NCBI GenBank assembly: GCA_036703315.1
Contig: DATNPH010000019.1
Coordinates: 1-22,587 of the forward strand
DNA: 22,587 bases
Origin: DATNPH01 sp036703315
GTDB lineage: Bacteria; Cyanobacteriota; Cyanobacteriia; Cyanobacteriales; Coleofasciculaceae
Direction of reading: 5' to 3'
In this document: piece after piece, positions 22,015 through 22,587 of the stretch
How positions within the stretch are numbered: position 1 is the first letter of the stretch
Layout of the letters: each line of letters starts with the position of its first letter
Program-made: the position numbers and the translations under genes
Notes under the pieces: generated by a model
What the model was told of the DNA's origin: nothing
Databases searched by the model: none
The model's input: only the letters and a program-made list of their open reading frames with translations

Positions 22015-22587
22015 TCACAATGCGATCGCATAATAATCCAACGGCGTTTTCCCCGCACCCTGACCCCAACGTGCATCGGGTTTCCACGCCCCATTGAGTT
22101 CTTCGCGGCGGCGGGTGTAGACGGTGAGTTGGTTGTCTGCAATTTTCAGCAGGTTGTACTGGAGGGGATAACCGGGCACCCATTCGCGGACAGGTGCACC
22201 AAAGGTTCCGGCACAAATCCGGTCTAATTTTCGCCCGTTGGTACTCATGTCGTAGCGGAAGAGGCTGGTTTCAGCTTTGTGGATGTGTCCGTGCAGGAAG
22301 AAGCGGAAACCATTGACGGCTAGCTGTTCTAGGAAACCTTGGTCGGTGATGCGATCTTCCCAAGCACTATCGAGGGGATGGTGCCAAACGGCGATTTTCA
22401 GGGAATTTTTGTAGTCTGGGTTGCGGCGAATTTGGGTGAGGGCGTTGCTGAGGGCATTTGTGTTGATGCTGGCGCGGGTTTTGTAGTGGTGGTCGAGTTG
22501 CCAAGCGGAGTTTAGCCCTAAGATTAGCAGGTTTTGCTCTGGTAGGTGGTCTAGGGTGGCTTGCTGGTCGTAGTCGAGGGGATAGGG
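22015..22587 (-). CDS. Metallophosphoesterase, C-terminal part (truncated by the window edge)
   Basis: The frame stays open from the right edge to the TGA at 22015-22017, about 190 codons, with no start inside the window. Calcineurin-type metallophosphoesterase motifs are visible: LILGLNSAWQLDHHY (about 22465-22525), KIAVWHHPLDSAW near 22365-22405, with the first metal-binding His of the HHP motif, and FFLHGHIHKAE near 22270-22310, with the GHxH motif. The last 75 residues (GAPVREWVPGYPLQYNLLKI and onward) are a C-terminal extension of unknown role. The GDxHD and GNHE motifs should lie beyond 22587. It belongs to the phosphodiesterase/phosphatase superfamily; substrate unknown. Convergent with the prohibitin gene. 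Confidence 0.85.
   Translation of the reverse strand, partial: PYPLDYDQQATLDHLPEQNLLILGLNSAWQLDHHYKTRASINTNALSNALTQIRRNPDYKNSLKIAVWHHPLDSAWEDRITDQGFLEQLAVNGFRFFLHGHIHKAETSLFRYDMSTNGRKLDRICAGTFGAPVREWVPGYPLQYNLLKIADNQLTVYTRRREELNGAWKPDARWGQGAGKTPLDYYAIAL

Noticed and set aside
21948..22248. Three short - frames near the right end as separate genes
   Set aside because: Only the frame ending at 22015 continues open to the window edge with metallophosphoesterase motifs; the others are frame shadows of it and of the adjacent repeat.

Overview
The window is chromosomal DNA from a cyanobacterium. The evidence is more than 20 copies of the HIP1 octamer GCGATCGC on both strands (for example near 323, 811, 4492, 6151, 9268, 12040, 15638, 17830 and 22021), cyanobacterial forms of DnaA and DnaN (the latter ending MPVQLRG), and a small PSII-associated membrane protein. 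Gene content and the many short dispersed hairpins suggest a larger, repeat-rich genome (filamentous or Chroococcidiopsis-like). I cannot name a genus from sequence alone.

Layout. 1-3906: nadC (NAD synthesis), argS and a TauE/SafE-type anion permease, all on +; the permease start codon directly follows the argS stop. 3937-4470: def (peptide deformylase) on -, divergent from dnaA. 4813-7808: dnaA, a 323-bp DnaA-box-rich spacer that is the best candidate for oriC, and dnaN. 7809-8223: a spacer with a MITE-like element. 8224-8970: an unrecognised membrane/coiled-coil protein. 9045-11330: a - strand operon of a TetR regulator and a 14-TM drug:H+ antiporter, with a perfect 15-2-15 palindrome at the regulator start. 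11381-11556: two further strong inverted repeats. 11606-12673: a two-TM K+ channel with an RCK/TrkA domain. 12674-13570: about 900 bp with no confident gene, holding hairpins and a possible decayed ORF. 13571-16606: a Psb35-like protein and a class A penicillin-binding protein with a long repetitive tail, both on -. 16988-18943: a SemiSWEET-like transporter and a radical SAM protein, followed by a broken Uma2-like N-terminus. 19030-20514: a cytochrome P450 on -. 20585-21016: paired palindromes resembling IS200/IS605 ends, next to the frameshifted 3' end of a short-chain dehydrogenase gene. 21069-21926: a prohibitin/SPFH protein. 22015-22587: the C-terminal part of a metallophosphoesterase that runs off the right edge.

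The left half is mostly housekeeping (NAD, translation, replication initiation). The right half is envelope, transport and accessory genes mixed with remnants of decayed genes and small mobile elements. I did not find a clear new multi-gene system. The most informative signals are the oriC architecture, with tandem DnaA boxes and a DnaA-trio-like run abutting the dnaN start; the TetR operator; the 51-bp inverted repeat at 11381; the palindrome pair next to the SDR remnant; and the unexplained 248-aa membrane protein.
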